Of a stretch of 5,924 bases of DNA, positions 1-5,856 are shown one piece after another. Under the pieces are notes generated by a model. It worked only from the letters and a program-made list of their open reading frames with translations, ran no database searches and had not been told where the DNA came from. Positions within the stretch are counted from its first letter, which is position 1. Each line of letters opens with the position of its first letter. Origin of the DNA: Aliishimia sp045106335 (GTDB lineage: Bacteria; Pseudomonadota; Alphaproteobacteria; Rhodobacterales; Rhodobacteraceae); the NCBI GenBank assembly GCA_045106335.1, contig JBGCEM010000144.1, positions 1-5,924 of the forward strand, in the 5' to 3' direction. Made by a program: the position numbers and the translations under genes.

Positions 1-1436
1 AACCCGACCAAGGCCCCGGCGATCAATTCTGTCCCGCCCGACGAATCCAACGCGGCCCCCAGCGGGATCATCGAGCCCAACAGCACAACGACGGGCCATT
101 CGATATGGGTGTAAAGCTCGGACAGCGGAACAATTTTGGCCAGAACATAGGCAATTACGACCAATCCAAGCGCAATTGGCAGATACAGCAAACCCACGCT
201 GGCCGCGACCACAGCCCCCATGAATAGCCCAATGGCCAGCCAAACTTTATCATCGGCAGTCACGGCAAGCCCGCGTTCGGCCAGCGGCAAACAGCCCAGC
301 CACGTGGTGACATCGCTGCCAGTGTCGCGCGGTACCAACACCAACAAGATATCGCCGGGCCGGATTTCGGTCTTGCGGATCTGTTTTGTGATACGCGTGC
401 CGCCCCGTGAAATCCCCATCAACACCGTGCTGCGCCGCCAAGCCAGCCCCACAGCCTGGGCAGACCGTCCCACCAGACGCGAGGTTTCTTGCACAACAAT
501 CTCAATGATTTCAACGCCGTCCCCGCTGGCTTTTAACAGCTCTTCGCGTTTGGCATCTGCCACAGCCAGGCCCATGGCCGCGCGGAATTCATCCAACGCA
601 TCGGGTGTAGCTTCCAGCACCAACGCGTCCCCGGCCTTCAGCGCCGAATTGCGACCCTGCCCATAACGCCGCGCACCGTCCCGGATCAGCCCGATGATCG
701 CCACATCCGCTTTTTCGGCATCGTCCTCAAGTTCGGCCAAGCGCTTGCCGATATGTTTTGAGCCCTCGGGAACTGTCAATTCGGCGATATACTGGGAAAG
801 ATCCGCGATCGCATCCGAACCATCATCGCGCACTGGGATAAACCGCCATCCGATCAAAGCAACAAAGGTCAGCCCTGCAATCGCCGCCACGCCGCCCACG
901 GGCGCGAAGTCGAACATCTTGAACGGCGCGCCCAAGCTGTCTTCGCGGATTGTGGCGATGATGATGTTGGGTGGGGTGCCAATCAGGGTCACCATGCCCC
1001 CCAAGATCGTAGCAAAACTAAGCGGCATCAAGGATAGGCCCGGGCTGCGACCGGCCTTGCGTGCGGTTTGTACATCAACGGGCATCAATAGCGCCAATGC
1101 AGCGACATTGTTCATAAATGCCGACAGCACACCGCCCACAGCCCCCATCAGCGCGATATGCGCACCCAATCCGCGCGCGCTGTCAATGAGGGTGCGCGTG
1201 ATCAGGAAAACAGCGCCCGAGCGCACCAAACCAGCCGAAACGACCAACACAAGCGCGACCACCAAAGTTGCGGGGTGACCAAAGCCCGAAAAAGCTTCAG
1301 AAGACGGCACAACCCCCAACACGACACCGGCCATCAGCGCCGAAAAGGCTACGATATCATAGCGAAAGCGTCCCCATAGCAACAGTCCAAAGACGAAGCC
1401 AAACAGGGCAAACAGGATAATCTGGTCTTGTGTCAT
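1..1436 (-). CDS. SLC13-family permease with two TrkA-C domains (3' part missing)
   Basis: The gene starts at the ATG at 1436-1434 and stays open to the left edge, giving 478 residues; family members are usually near 590, so roughly the last 110 are missing. It is an inner-membrane anion symporter-like protein. Hydrophobic helices fill residues 5-200. They include an FMNNVAALALLMPV segment (107-120) and the SFATILGGMVTLIGTPPNI signature (140-158), typical of the SLC13/DASS (sodium-sulfate/dicarboxylate symporter) fold. Two soluble TrkA-C/RCK-C-like domains follow at about 208-290 and 303-385, the second ending in a GDILLVLVPR strand. Membrane segments resume at about 397 and contain the start of the second transport half (LLGSMIPLGAALDSSGG, 452-468). 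Substrate is unknown: sulfate, dicarboxylates or another anion are all possible. The TrkA-C pair probably senses a ligand (inference). No strong ribosome binding site is visible; an in-frame GTG at 1454 is a less likely start. It is divergent from the hydrolase gene. Confidence 0.9.
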   Translation of the reverse strand, partial: MTQDQIILFALFGFVFGLLLWGRFRYDIVAFSALMAGVVLGVVPSSEAFSGFGHPATLVVALVLVVSAGLVRSGAVFLITRTLIDSARGLGAHIALMGAVGGVLSAFMNNVAALALLMPVDVQTARKAGRSPGLSLMPLSFATILGGMVTLIGTPPNIIIATIREDSLGAPFKMFDFAPVGGVAAIAGLTFVALIGWRFIPVRDDGSDAIADLSQYIAELTVPEGSKHIGKRLAELEDDAEKADVAIIGLIRDGARRYGQGRNSALKAGDALVLEATPDALDEFRAAMGLAVADAKREELLKASGDGVEIIEIVVQETSRLVGRSAQAVGLAWRRSTVLMGISRGGTRITKQIRKTEIRPGDILLVLVPRDTGSDVTTWLGCLPLAERGLAVTADDKVWLAIGLFMGAVVAASVGLLYLPIALGLVVIAYVLAKIVPLSELYTHIEWPVVVLLGSMIPLGAALDSSGGTELIAGALVG

Positions 1437-1493
1437 GTCGCGTGATACTCGCACTGGGGTTACTTTGGTTGGACGGTATCGGAGCGCGCACCC

Positions 1494-2333
1494 ATGAAAA
1501 ACCCCTTGGTTACGCTTTTGCTAAGCTTCTGGTGTTTTGCGCTGGTGGGCCTGACTGTCGCAAACAGTGCACATGCCGAGCAAATCGCCGGGCGCGACGT
1601 TATCATAAGCGATCAGCGTGGATCCTTTGCGGGTCCGGCCCCGTTGATTGTTGCGCTTCATCCCAATGGCAGCAGCCCACGGCAGTTTCGCAAATCATCG
1701 CAACTGGACCGGGCCGCGCGCGACATTGGTGCGATTGTGATCTACCCGCCTGCGCCGGCTGGCTGGCAGATTGGGACAAATGGTGATGTGGCGTTTTTGC
1801 GTGCTGTGATCACGGGATTGCAACGCGATCCCCGGATTGCCGCTTTTCCCGCGCTGATCTTAGGGCACGGGCAGGGCGGGGCGATGGCGTTGCACTTTGC
1901 CTGTGAGGCACCAGATATGGTGGCGGGGCTTGGCATTGTGTCGACAAAACTGCCGCGGTCCTTTCGCTGTGCGCGCGGGCCTGCCCGGCCTGCGATGTTC
2001 ATTCATGGCACTGCGGATCCGATCCAAGCCCATGACGGTGATACCGACCATCTGTCAGCCACGCAAACCGTCGCCACCTGGGCCAAGCGCAATGGCTGTT
2101 CCGACGCCGTTCGCATTCGCAAAATTGATCAAAATAAACGCGATAAAACGTCTGTTGTGTCGCGGCGGTACACGGCGTGCCGCGCTGTGCTTGAGCATTT
2201 GCAAATCTTGGGTGGCGGGCATGGATGGCCCACGGGCGCTGCGCGCAAATCCAGTTCGCTGGGGCCACAAACCGGCGAGATCGCAGCCAGCCCGGCACTT
2301 GTGACCTTTTTGGCCCCTTTGGTGCGGCGCTGA
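1494..2333 (+). CDS. Exported LpqC/PHB-depolymerase-type alpha/beta hydrolase, nucleophile Ser replaced by Gly
   Basis: 279 residues. A signal peptide is clear: KN, a hydrophobic core (5-22) and an AHA motif, suggesting cleavage after Ala28 and periplasmic or secreted location. The mature part resembles the esterase/polyhydroxybutyrate depolymerase family (LpqC, COG3509): LIVALHPNGSS oxyanion-hole region (51-61), IYPPAP (83-88), GDVAFLRAVI (97-106), nucleophile elbow (124-129), FIHGTADPI with the presumed acid Asp175 (169-177), and GGGHGWP with the presumed His243 (240-246). Cysteines 137/159 and 202/229 sit where relatives carry disulfides. The oddity is the elbow: it reads GHGQGG, with Gly126 (GGG, 1869-1871) where G-x-S-x-G needs serine. 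The rest is intact, so this may be a non-catalytic homologue or a recent loss. GGAG at 1481-1484, 9 nt before the ATG, supports the start. A substrate cannot be deduced. Confidence 0.88.
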   Translation: MKNPLVTLLLSFWCFALVGLTVANSAHAEQIAGRDVIISDQRGSFAGPAPLIVALHPNGSSPRQFRKSSQLDRAARDIGAIVIYPPAPAGWQIGTNGDVAFLRAVITGLQRDPRIAAFPALILGHGQGGAMALHFACEAPDMVAGLGIVSTKLPRSFRCARGPARPAMFIHGTADPIQAHDGDTDHLSATQTVATWAKRNGCSDAVRIRKIDQNKRDKTSVVSRRYTACRAVLEHLQILGGGHGWPTGAARKSSSLGPQTGEIAASPALVTFLAPLVRR

Positions 2334-2405
2334 ACCCTTGCAGGGCAGGGGGGCTGTGGCGTAAGACCGACCCCGACAGATATTCTAAGAACCGGGGACA
2401 GCACC

Positions 2406-3155
2406 ATGGCAGGCCACTCAAAATGGGCCAATATCCAGCACCGCAAAGGACGCCAGGATAAGGCACGCTCAAAACTCTTTTCGAAATTGGCCAAGGAAAT
2501 TACCGTGGCTGCGAAAATGGGCGATCCGGACCCGGACAAGAACCCGCGTCTGCGTCTGGCGGTGAAAGAAGCCAGATCGCAATCCGTGCCCAAAGACGTC
2601 ATTGACCGCGCCATTAAGAAATCCCAAGGGGGCGACGCGGAAAACTACGACGAGATCCGTTACGAAGGGTATGGTCCCAATGGCGTGGCAGTCATTGTGG
2701 AAACGATGACGGACAACAAGAACCGCACGGCTTCCACAGTGCGGTCGACTTTCACGAAAAATGGCGGAAACTTGGGCGAAACTGGGTCCGTGGCGTTTAT
2801 GTTCGAACGCAAGGGCGAGGTAAGCTATGCGGCTTCGGTGGGCGATGGCGACACGGTTATGATGGCCGCGATTGAGGCGGGGGCCGAAGACGTTGAAAGC
2901 TCGGATGAGGGTCACATCATTTGGTGTGCGGACACAGATCTAAACGATGTTTCGACAGCTTTGGAAACCGAATTGGGTGAATCGCTGTCCACCAAGTTGG
3001 TCTGGAAACCAAACATGACGACCGAACTGGATCTGGACAATATGCAAAAGCTTATGAAGCTGGTGGATGCGTTGGAAGACGATGATGACGTGCAACGCGT
3101 CACCACAAACTTTGACGCTTCGGACGAGGTTATGGCGCAGCTAGACGCAGAATAA
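2406..3155 (+). CDS. yebC: YebC/PmpR/TACO1-family protein
   Basis: 249 residues, full family length. The N-terminus MAGHSKWANIQHRKGRQD (1-18) is the diagnostic YebC signature and fixes the start. Other family hallmarks are NPRLRLAVKEARSQSVPKDVIDRAI (46-70), YEGYGPNGVAVIVE (86-99), the TDNKNRTAS segment (102-110) and FTKNGGNLGETGSVAFMF (116-133). The acidic LVDALEDDDDVQRVTTNFD stretch (219-237) forms the usual C-terminal end. YebC was long annotated as a DNA-binding transcription regulator; later work on YebC and mitochondrial TACO1 points to a cytoplasmic ribosome-associated role that helps translation of difficult stretches such as polyproline. A short purine run (GGGGA, 2394-2398) lies before the ATG. 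In many bacteria yebC is beside ruvC/ruvA/ruvB; here it follows the hydrolase gene by 72 nt and nothing ruv-like follows. Co-transcription with the hydrolase is possible but unproven. Confidence 0.97.
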   Translation: MAGHSKWANIQHRKGRQDKARSKLFSKLAKEITVAAKMGDPDPDKNPRLRLAVKEARSQSVPKDVIDRAIKKSQGGDAENYDEIRYEGYGPNGVAVIVETMTDNKNRTASTVRSTFTKNGGNLGETGSVAFMFERKGEVSYAASVGDGDTVMMAAIEAGAEDVESSDEGHIIWCADTDLNDVSTALETELGESLSTKLVWKPNMTTELDLDNMQKLMKLVDALEDDDDVQRVTTNFDASDEVMAQLDAE

Positions 3156-3171
3156 CGCGCATTTATGGGTC

Positions 3172-3191
3172 GGCCCCAAACATGGTCGGCC
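3172..3191 (+). terminator. Possible imperfect hairpin downstream of yebC
   Basis: Sixteen nucleotides after the yebC stop, GGCC (3172-3175) can pair with GGCC (3188-3191) and CCA (3176-3178) with TGG (3183-3185), leaving an AACA loop and a TC bulge. No run of T follows, so it does not meet the standard for an intrinsic terminator on the plus strand. It sits between two convergent genes, where a terminator would be expected. Two near-copies of ATGG(G)TCGGCCC at 3165-3176 and 3182-3192 are direct repeats rather than a good inverted repeat. Weak call. Confidence 0.22.
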
Positions 3192-3223
3192 CTTCCAGTC
3201 CTGTGCGCGATGCTGGCCCCAAA

Positions 3224-3454
3224 TTAGCCGAACAAATAGCGCGCGACATAGCCAAAGCCGGTCGCGGGGGTCCGGGCAGGGCTTTGGCGGCGGACATTGC
3301 GCAAGACCGATTGCAGCTGTGACAAGCGACTTGCCGCCACCGCGTTACGACCCGCGCGGGATTGAACGCTAAGAATTTTCTCCTGCGTGTTCAAAGCAGC
3401 TTCAATAACTTCGATTTCTTGAGGCGTTAAATCCAGGTTACGTTTGCTTATCAT
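3224..3454 (-). CDS. Small conserved-looking protein of unknown function
   Basis: 76 residues, not recognised. The first half is probably helical and amphipathic: DLTPQEIEVIEAALNTQEKIL (8-28), then a second helix ASRLSQLQSVLRNVRRQ (41-57). The short, charged helices separated by SRAGRN (32-37) suggest a helical hairpin. A Pro/Ala-rich linker (59-64) leads to an aromatic tail, GFGYVARYLFG (66-76). There is no signal peptide or membrane segment and no cysteine. The coding sense is supported by a sensible amino-acid composition and by this being the only sizeable open frame in the interval between yebC and lysE. TGGA before the ATG (3459-3462 on the complement) is a weak ribosome binding site. 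It converges on yebC with a 68-nt gap and is divergent from the LysE gene. A DNA-binding or protein-binding role is only a guess. Confidence 0.62.
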   Translation of the reverse strand: MISKRNLDLTPQEIEVIEAALNTQEKILSVQSRAGRNAVAASRLSQLQSVLRNVRRQSPARTPATGFGYVARYLFG

Positions 3455-3483
3455 TATTCCAAAACCGATCTCAATTGAACTTT

Positions 3484-3511
3484 GTATATATATGGTCTTT
3501 GGTATGTCTTA
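3484..3511 (-). promoter_or_regulatory. Weak candidate promoter for the small minus-strand gene
   Basis: Read on the minus strand, an AAGACA (-35-like, 3511-3506) is followed after about 16 nt by TATACA (-10-like, 3489-3484), about 30 nt before the ATG at 3454. The -10 lies in a TATATATA tract (3485-3492), the most AT-rich point of the window. The -35 match is modest, so this is a suggestion only. Confidence 0.28.
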
Positions 3512-3520
3512 CGCCAGACA
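3505..3520. repeat. Short inverted repeat TGTCT-N6-AGACA
   Basis: TGTCT (3505-3509) and AGACA (3516-3520) form a perfect 5-nt inverted repeat around TACGCC. It lies in the divergent gap between the small minus-strand gene and lysE, beside the AT-rich tract, and a GATCA-GATCA tandem (3526-3535) follows. A regulator site is possible; a 5-nt arm also occurs by chance. Confidence 0.3.
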
Positions 3521-3585
3521 ACGTAGATCAGATCAATGTGAGTTTTGTGACAGTTTTCCGCGCGGCTGGCATCGTTCGCGCGACG

Positions 3586-3618
3586 TTGACAATCAGGCCG
3601 GGCGTTAACCATTTTAAT
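3586..3618 (+). promoter_or_regulatory. Candidate promoter upstream of the LysE gene
   Basis: A consensus TTGACA at 3586-3591 lies 71 nt before the LysE ATG. The -10 is less certain: CATTTT (3610-3615) has the usual 18-nt spacing but poor identity, while TTTAAT (3613-3618) matches TATAAT better at a long 21-nt spacing. Taken as a tentative sigma70-type promoter for the lysE-DMT unit. Confidence 0.35.
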
Positions 3619-3662
3619 CTGCTGAAGCGCAGCGCCTCTTTGAAAATATAGCGAGACACCAG

Positions 3663-4259
3663 ATGCCGCCCTTCGTAGCTGGCTACTTATTAAGTCTGTC
3701 TTTGATTGTGGCGATTGGGGCTCAGAATGCGTTTGTTCTGCGCCAAGGTTTGCGCCGCCAACACGTGTTGGCCATTGTTACATTTTGTACATTGGCAGAT
3801 GCCGTTTTGATTGCAGCTGGGGTTTTGGGCTTTGGCCGTTTGGTCGACAGCGCGCCCTGGCTCGAACCGGCAATGCGGTATGGGGGGGCTGCCTTTTTGG
3901 TGTTGTATGGCTGGCAAAACGCACGCTCGGCCTGGCGGGGTGGCACGACCTTAGAGCCACAGGCCAACAATACCCGCGCCTTGCTTAAGACCATTGCATC
4001 CTTAGCCGCGATCACGTTTCTGAACCCGCATGTCTATTTAGATACGTTGGTTTTGGTGGGCTCAATCGGGGCGCAGTATAATGATCCTTGGGCGTTTATC
4101 ATCGGCGCGTCTTTGGGCAGTATGACGTTTTTCATCATACTCGGATACGGTGCGCGCCTGCTGGACCCGCTGTTTCGAACGCCAAAAGCCTGGCAAGTTT
4201 TGGACGGCCTTGTGGCGGCAACTATGTGGATTTTGGCGCTGGGCTTGATCTTGACGTGA
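3663..4259 (+). CDS. LysE/ArgO-family amino acid exporter
   Basis: 198 residues, typical LysE length, about six transmembrane segments. It probably exports a basic or other amino acid across the inner membrane. The family signatures are present: SLIVAIGAQNAFVLRQGL (13-30), with the AIGAQNAFVLRQGL block of the LysE/ArgO branch, and AITFLNPHVYLDTLVLVGSIG (116-136), with the NPHVYLDT block. ADAVLIAAGVLGFG (45-58) and IIGASLGSMTFFIILGYGARLL (146-167) are further membrane segments. The GAQNAF and NPHVYLDT motifs point to the LysE/ArgO (lysine/arginine) branch rather than RhtB, but the real substrate is unproven. GCGAGA at 3651-3656 gives a weak ribosome binding site. In corynebacteria and others lysE is paired with a divergent LysR regulator (lysG); none lies here. 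A DMT transporter gene follows after 43 nt, probably in one unit. Confidence 0.9.
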   Translation: MPPFVAGYLLSLSLIVAIGAQNAFVLRQGLRRQHVLAIVTFCTLADAVLIAAGVLGFGRLVDSAPWLEPAMRYGGAAFLVLYGWQNARSAWRGGTTLEPQANNTRALLKTIASLAAITFLNPHVYLDTLVLVGSIGAQYNDPWAFIIGASLGSMTFFIILGYGARLLDPLFRTPKAWQVLDGLVAATMWILALGLILT

Positions 4260-4302
4260 TCTGCACCTTGCCATCTGTAGCCCGCCGGGTCCTTATGCGG
4301 CT

Positions 4303-5205
4303 ATGAGCCAATCCGAATCCCGTCCCCTTGCTGGCATCTTCTGGATGTTAATGACTGGTCTGTGCTTTGTTGCAGTTACGGCTTTGGTGAAGTATCTAGG
4401 GGACCGGATCCCGCCTGCGCAATCGGCGTTCTTGCGCTATGTTCTGGGCCTTGTGTTCCTGATCCCGATGATCCGCCCGATCTTAAACACACAGATTACA
4501 CCGCGTCTTTGGCGGCTTTTTGCATTGCGCGGGGCATTTCATACAGTTGGGGTCATTTTGTGGTTTTTTGCCATGACGCAAATCCCGATCGCTGAAGTGA
4601 CGGCAATGAACTACTTGGCCCCTGTGTATGTCTCGGTCGGGGCTGTGTTCGTCTTGGGCGAGAAATTGGCCGCGCGGCGTATCGCAGCCGTTGTTGCCGC
4701 TTTGCTTGGCGCCTTGATTATTCTGCGTCCCGGTCTGCGCGAGATCGAGGACGGCCATCTGGCAATGCTGTTCTGTGCGATGATCTTTGCGGGTGGATAT
4801 CTGACTGCGAAAATCTTGGCAGATGAAGTCCCCGCATCCCTCGTTGTTGCAATGTTGTCGATTTTTGTGACTTTGTTGTTGGCCCCGTTTGCGGCCTTGA
4901 ATTGGGTGACGCCGACTGTGCCTGAGTTGGGAATTTTGTTCGTCGTGGCGTGTTTTGCCACGGCTGGGCATCTGACGATGACCCTAGCCTTTGCCGCGGC
5001 ACCGGTCACAGTCACGCAGCCTGTTACGTTCTTGCAGCTTATATGGGCGACATTGCTGGGCGTGCTGGTCTTTGCGGAACCCATTGATATGTGGGTCATA
5101 TTGGGTGGGGCGGTCATCTTGGCCGCCGTAAGCTTCATCACTTGGCGCGAGGCCGTTTTAAAACGCCGCCCAATCACGCCACCGGGGCCTGCCACAAAGC
5201 TCTAA
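4303..5205 (+). CDS. DMT-superfamily (EamA) transporter
   Basis: 300 residues with the ten-helix, two-EamA-repeat layout of drug/metabolite transporters. Helices are approximately at 10-31, 40-59, 73-92, 96-118, 124-142 in the first half and 152-171, 176-199, 206-226, 238-259, 263-283 in the second. The first repeat has RYVLGLVFLIPM (45-56), AEVTAMNYLAPVYVSVGAVFVLGEKL (97-122) and GALIILRPG (136-144). The second has TVTQPVTFLQLIWATLLGVLVFAEPID (236-262). The inverted EamA repeats and the E120/E259 positions before the amphipathic loop are typical. Substrate unknown: metabolite or amino acid export is usual. No clear ribosome binding site precedes the ATG at 4303, and the gap to lysE is only 43 nt, so translation may be coupled. 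It lies 72 nt ahead of the betI start, with no evident terminator; a link to betaine metabolism is conceivable but unsupported. Confidence 0.9.
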   Translation: MSQSESRPLAGIFWMLMTGLCFVAVTALVKYLGDRIPPAQSAFLRYVLGLVFLIPMIRPILNTQITPRLWRLFALRGAFHTVGVILWFFAMTQIPIAEVTAMNYLAPVYVSVGAVFVLGEKLAARRIAAVVAALLGALIILRPGLREIEDGHLAMLFCAMIFAGGYLTAKILADEVPASLVVAMLSIFVTLLLAPFAALNWVTPTVPELGILFVVACFATAGHLTMTLAFAAAPVTVTQPVTFLQLIWATLLGVLVFAEPIDMWVILGGAVILAAVSFITWREAVLKRRPITPPGPATKL

Positions 5206-5243
5206 TTTTCGCGACGAATCATTTCCGAACAGTCCGATTTTGG

Positions 5244-5267
5244 TTTATTGACGGGTCAGTCAATAAA
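5244..5267. promoter_or_regulatory. Perfect inverted repeat upstream of betI, likely BetI operator
   Basis: The arms TTTATTGAC (5244-5252) and GTCAATAAA (5259-5267) are exact reverse complements of each other, separated by GGGTCA. Such an A/T-edged, TTGAC-containing palindrome is what a TetR-type dimer binds, and it resembles the TTGA-rich BetI operators reported for bet operons (from memory). It ends 10 nt before the betI ATG and its last bases run into the ribosome binding site, so bound BetI could block its own operon. Choline relief of repression is known for BetI and is inferred here. A weak -10-like site may lie within or near the repeat. Confidence 0.75.
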
Positions 5268-5277
5268 AGGTCAGATC

Positions 5278-5856
5278 ATGCCAAAGCTGGGAATGGAACC
5301 GCTACGCCGCGCGGCCCTTGTGCAAGCTACGATATCCGAGCTGGCCGAAGCGGGCAGTTTGGATGTCACTGTTGGGAAAATCGCCAAACGGGCCGGCGTG
5401 TCCTCAGGTCTGGCGCATCATTATTTCGGAGGCAAAGACGATATATTCGTCGCTGCCATGCGTCATATCTTATCCGAATTCCGCCTTGAGGTCCTGGCCC
5501 AGTTGCGCACAGCGCACACGCCAACGGCCCGCGTGCATGCCATTATCGACGCCAGTTTTGCGCCTGCCTCGTTTCAATCCGAAACCATCAATGCCTGGAT
5601 GCTGTTTTACAGTATGGCACGTGCAAATCCGAAAGCCGCGCGGTTGCTCAGGCTTTATCACCGGCGCATGCGCACCCATCTGCGTCACGCCTTGCGCCCG
5701 GTTTCCAACCGTCCCGAAGCAGACGCCGAAACCTTGGCTGCACTGATCGACGGGCTCTATTTGCGTGCCGCGCTGACGGCTGCCAAATCCCCCAGCACAG
5801 CGGCGCAGCACGCCCATGCCGTTGTTGATGCTTTATTGACGGATCCTGCCACATGA
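5278..5856 (+). CDS. betI: Choline-responsive transcriptional repressor BetI (TetR family)
   Basis: 192 residues from the ATG at 5278. This start is chosen because the N-terminus MPKLGMEPLRR matches BetI, AAAGG (5266-5270) lies 7 nt before it, and an upstream TTG at 5248 would place the start inside the palindromic operator. The TetR helix-turn-helix is at about 31-50 (TVGKIAKRAGVSSGLAHHYF), followed by GGKDDIFVAAM. The C-terminal ligand domain carries NAWMLFYSMA (105-114), which aligns with BetI's AWLAFWA region, and ALIDGLYLRAAL (155-166), a close match to BetI. BetI represses the bet genes and releases them when choline is present. The stop overlaps the start of betC by 4 nt (ATGA), showing tight coupling. 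Upstream lies the perfect inverted repeat that is its probable autoregulatory site. The identification is strong. Confidence 0.95.
   Translation: MPKLGMEPLRRAALVQATISELAEAGSLDVTVGKIAKRAGVSSGLAHHYFGGKDDIFVAAMRHILSEFRLEVLAQLRTAHTPTARVHAIIDASFAPASFQSETINAWMLFYSMARANPKAARLLRLYHRRMRTHLRHALRPVSNRPEADAETLAALIDGLYLRAALTAAKSPSTAAQHAHAVVDALLTDPAT

Noticed and set aside
220..666. A 148-codon open frame on the plus strand
   Set aside because: Antisense to the TrkA-C region of the permease, low complexity and without motif.
694..1278. A 194-codon open frame on the plus strand
   Set aside because: It lies wholly antisense to the SLC13 permease, is Ser/Ala/Thr-rich with no recognisable motif, and the minus-strand frame is the clear family match.
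2336..2346. CCCT-TGC-AGGG hairpin after the hydrolase gene
   Set aside because: Only a 4-nt stem and no T run, so not a supportable terminator.
2129..2614. A 161-codon minus-strand open frame across the hydrolase and yebC
   Set aside because: It overlaps two well-supported genes on the other strand and has no family features.
3586..3600. TTGACA upstream of lysE as a second BetI half-site
   Set aside because: No matching GTCAA arm follows at the spacing of the betI palindrome; a -35 element explains it better.
3455..3662. A lysine or other riboswitch ahead of lysE
   Set aside because: No conserved multi-helix core or terminator/anti-terminator pair could be recognised by eye in the gap.
4483..5195. 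Long minus-strand open frames opposite the DMT transporter
   Set aside because: Shadows of a hydrophobic gene on the plus strand; no motif and implausible composition.
5248..5277. Upstream TTG start for betI adding ten residues
   Set aside because: It falls inside the palindrome, lacks a ribosome binding site at the right distance, and the downstream ATG gives the canonical MPKLGM start.
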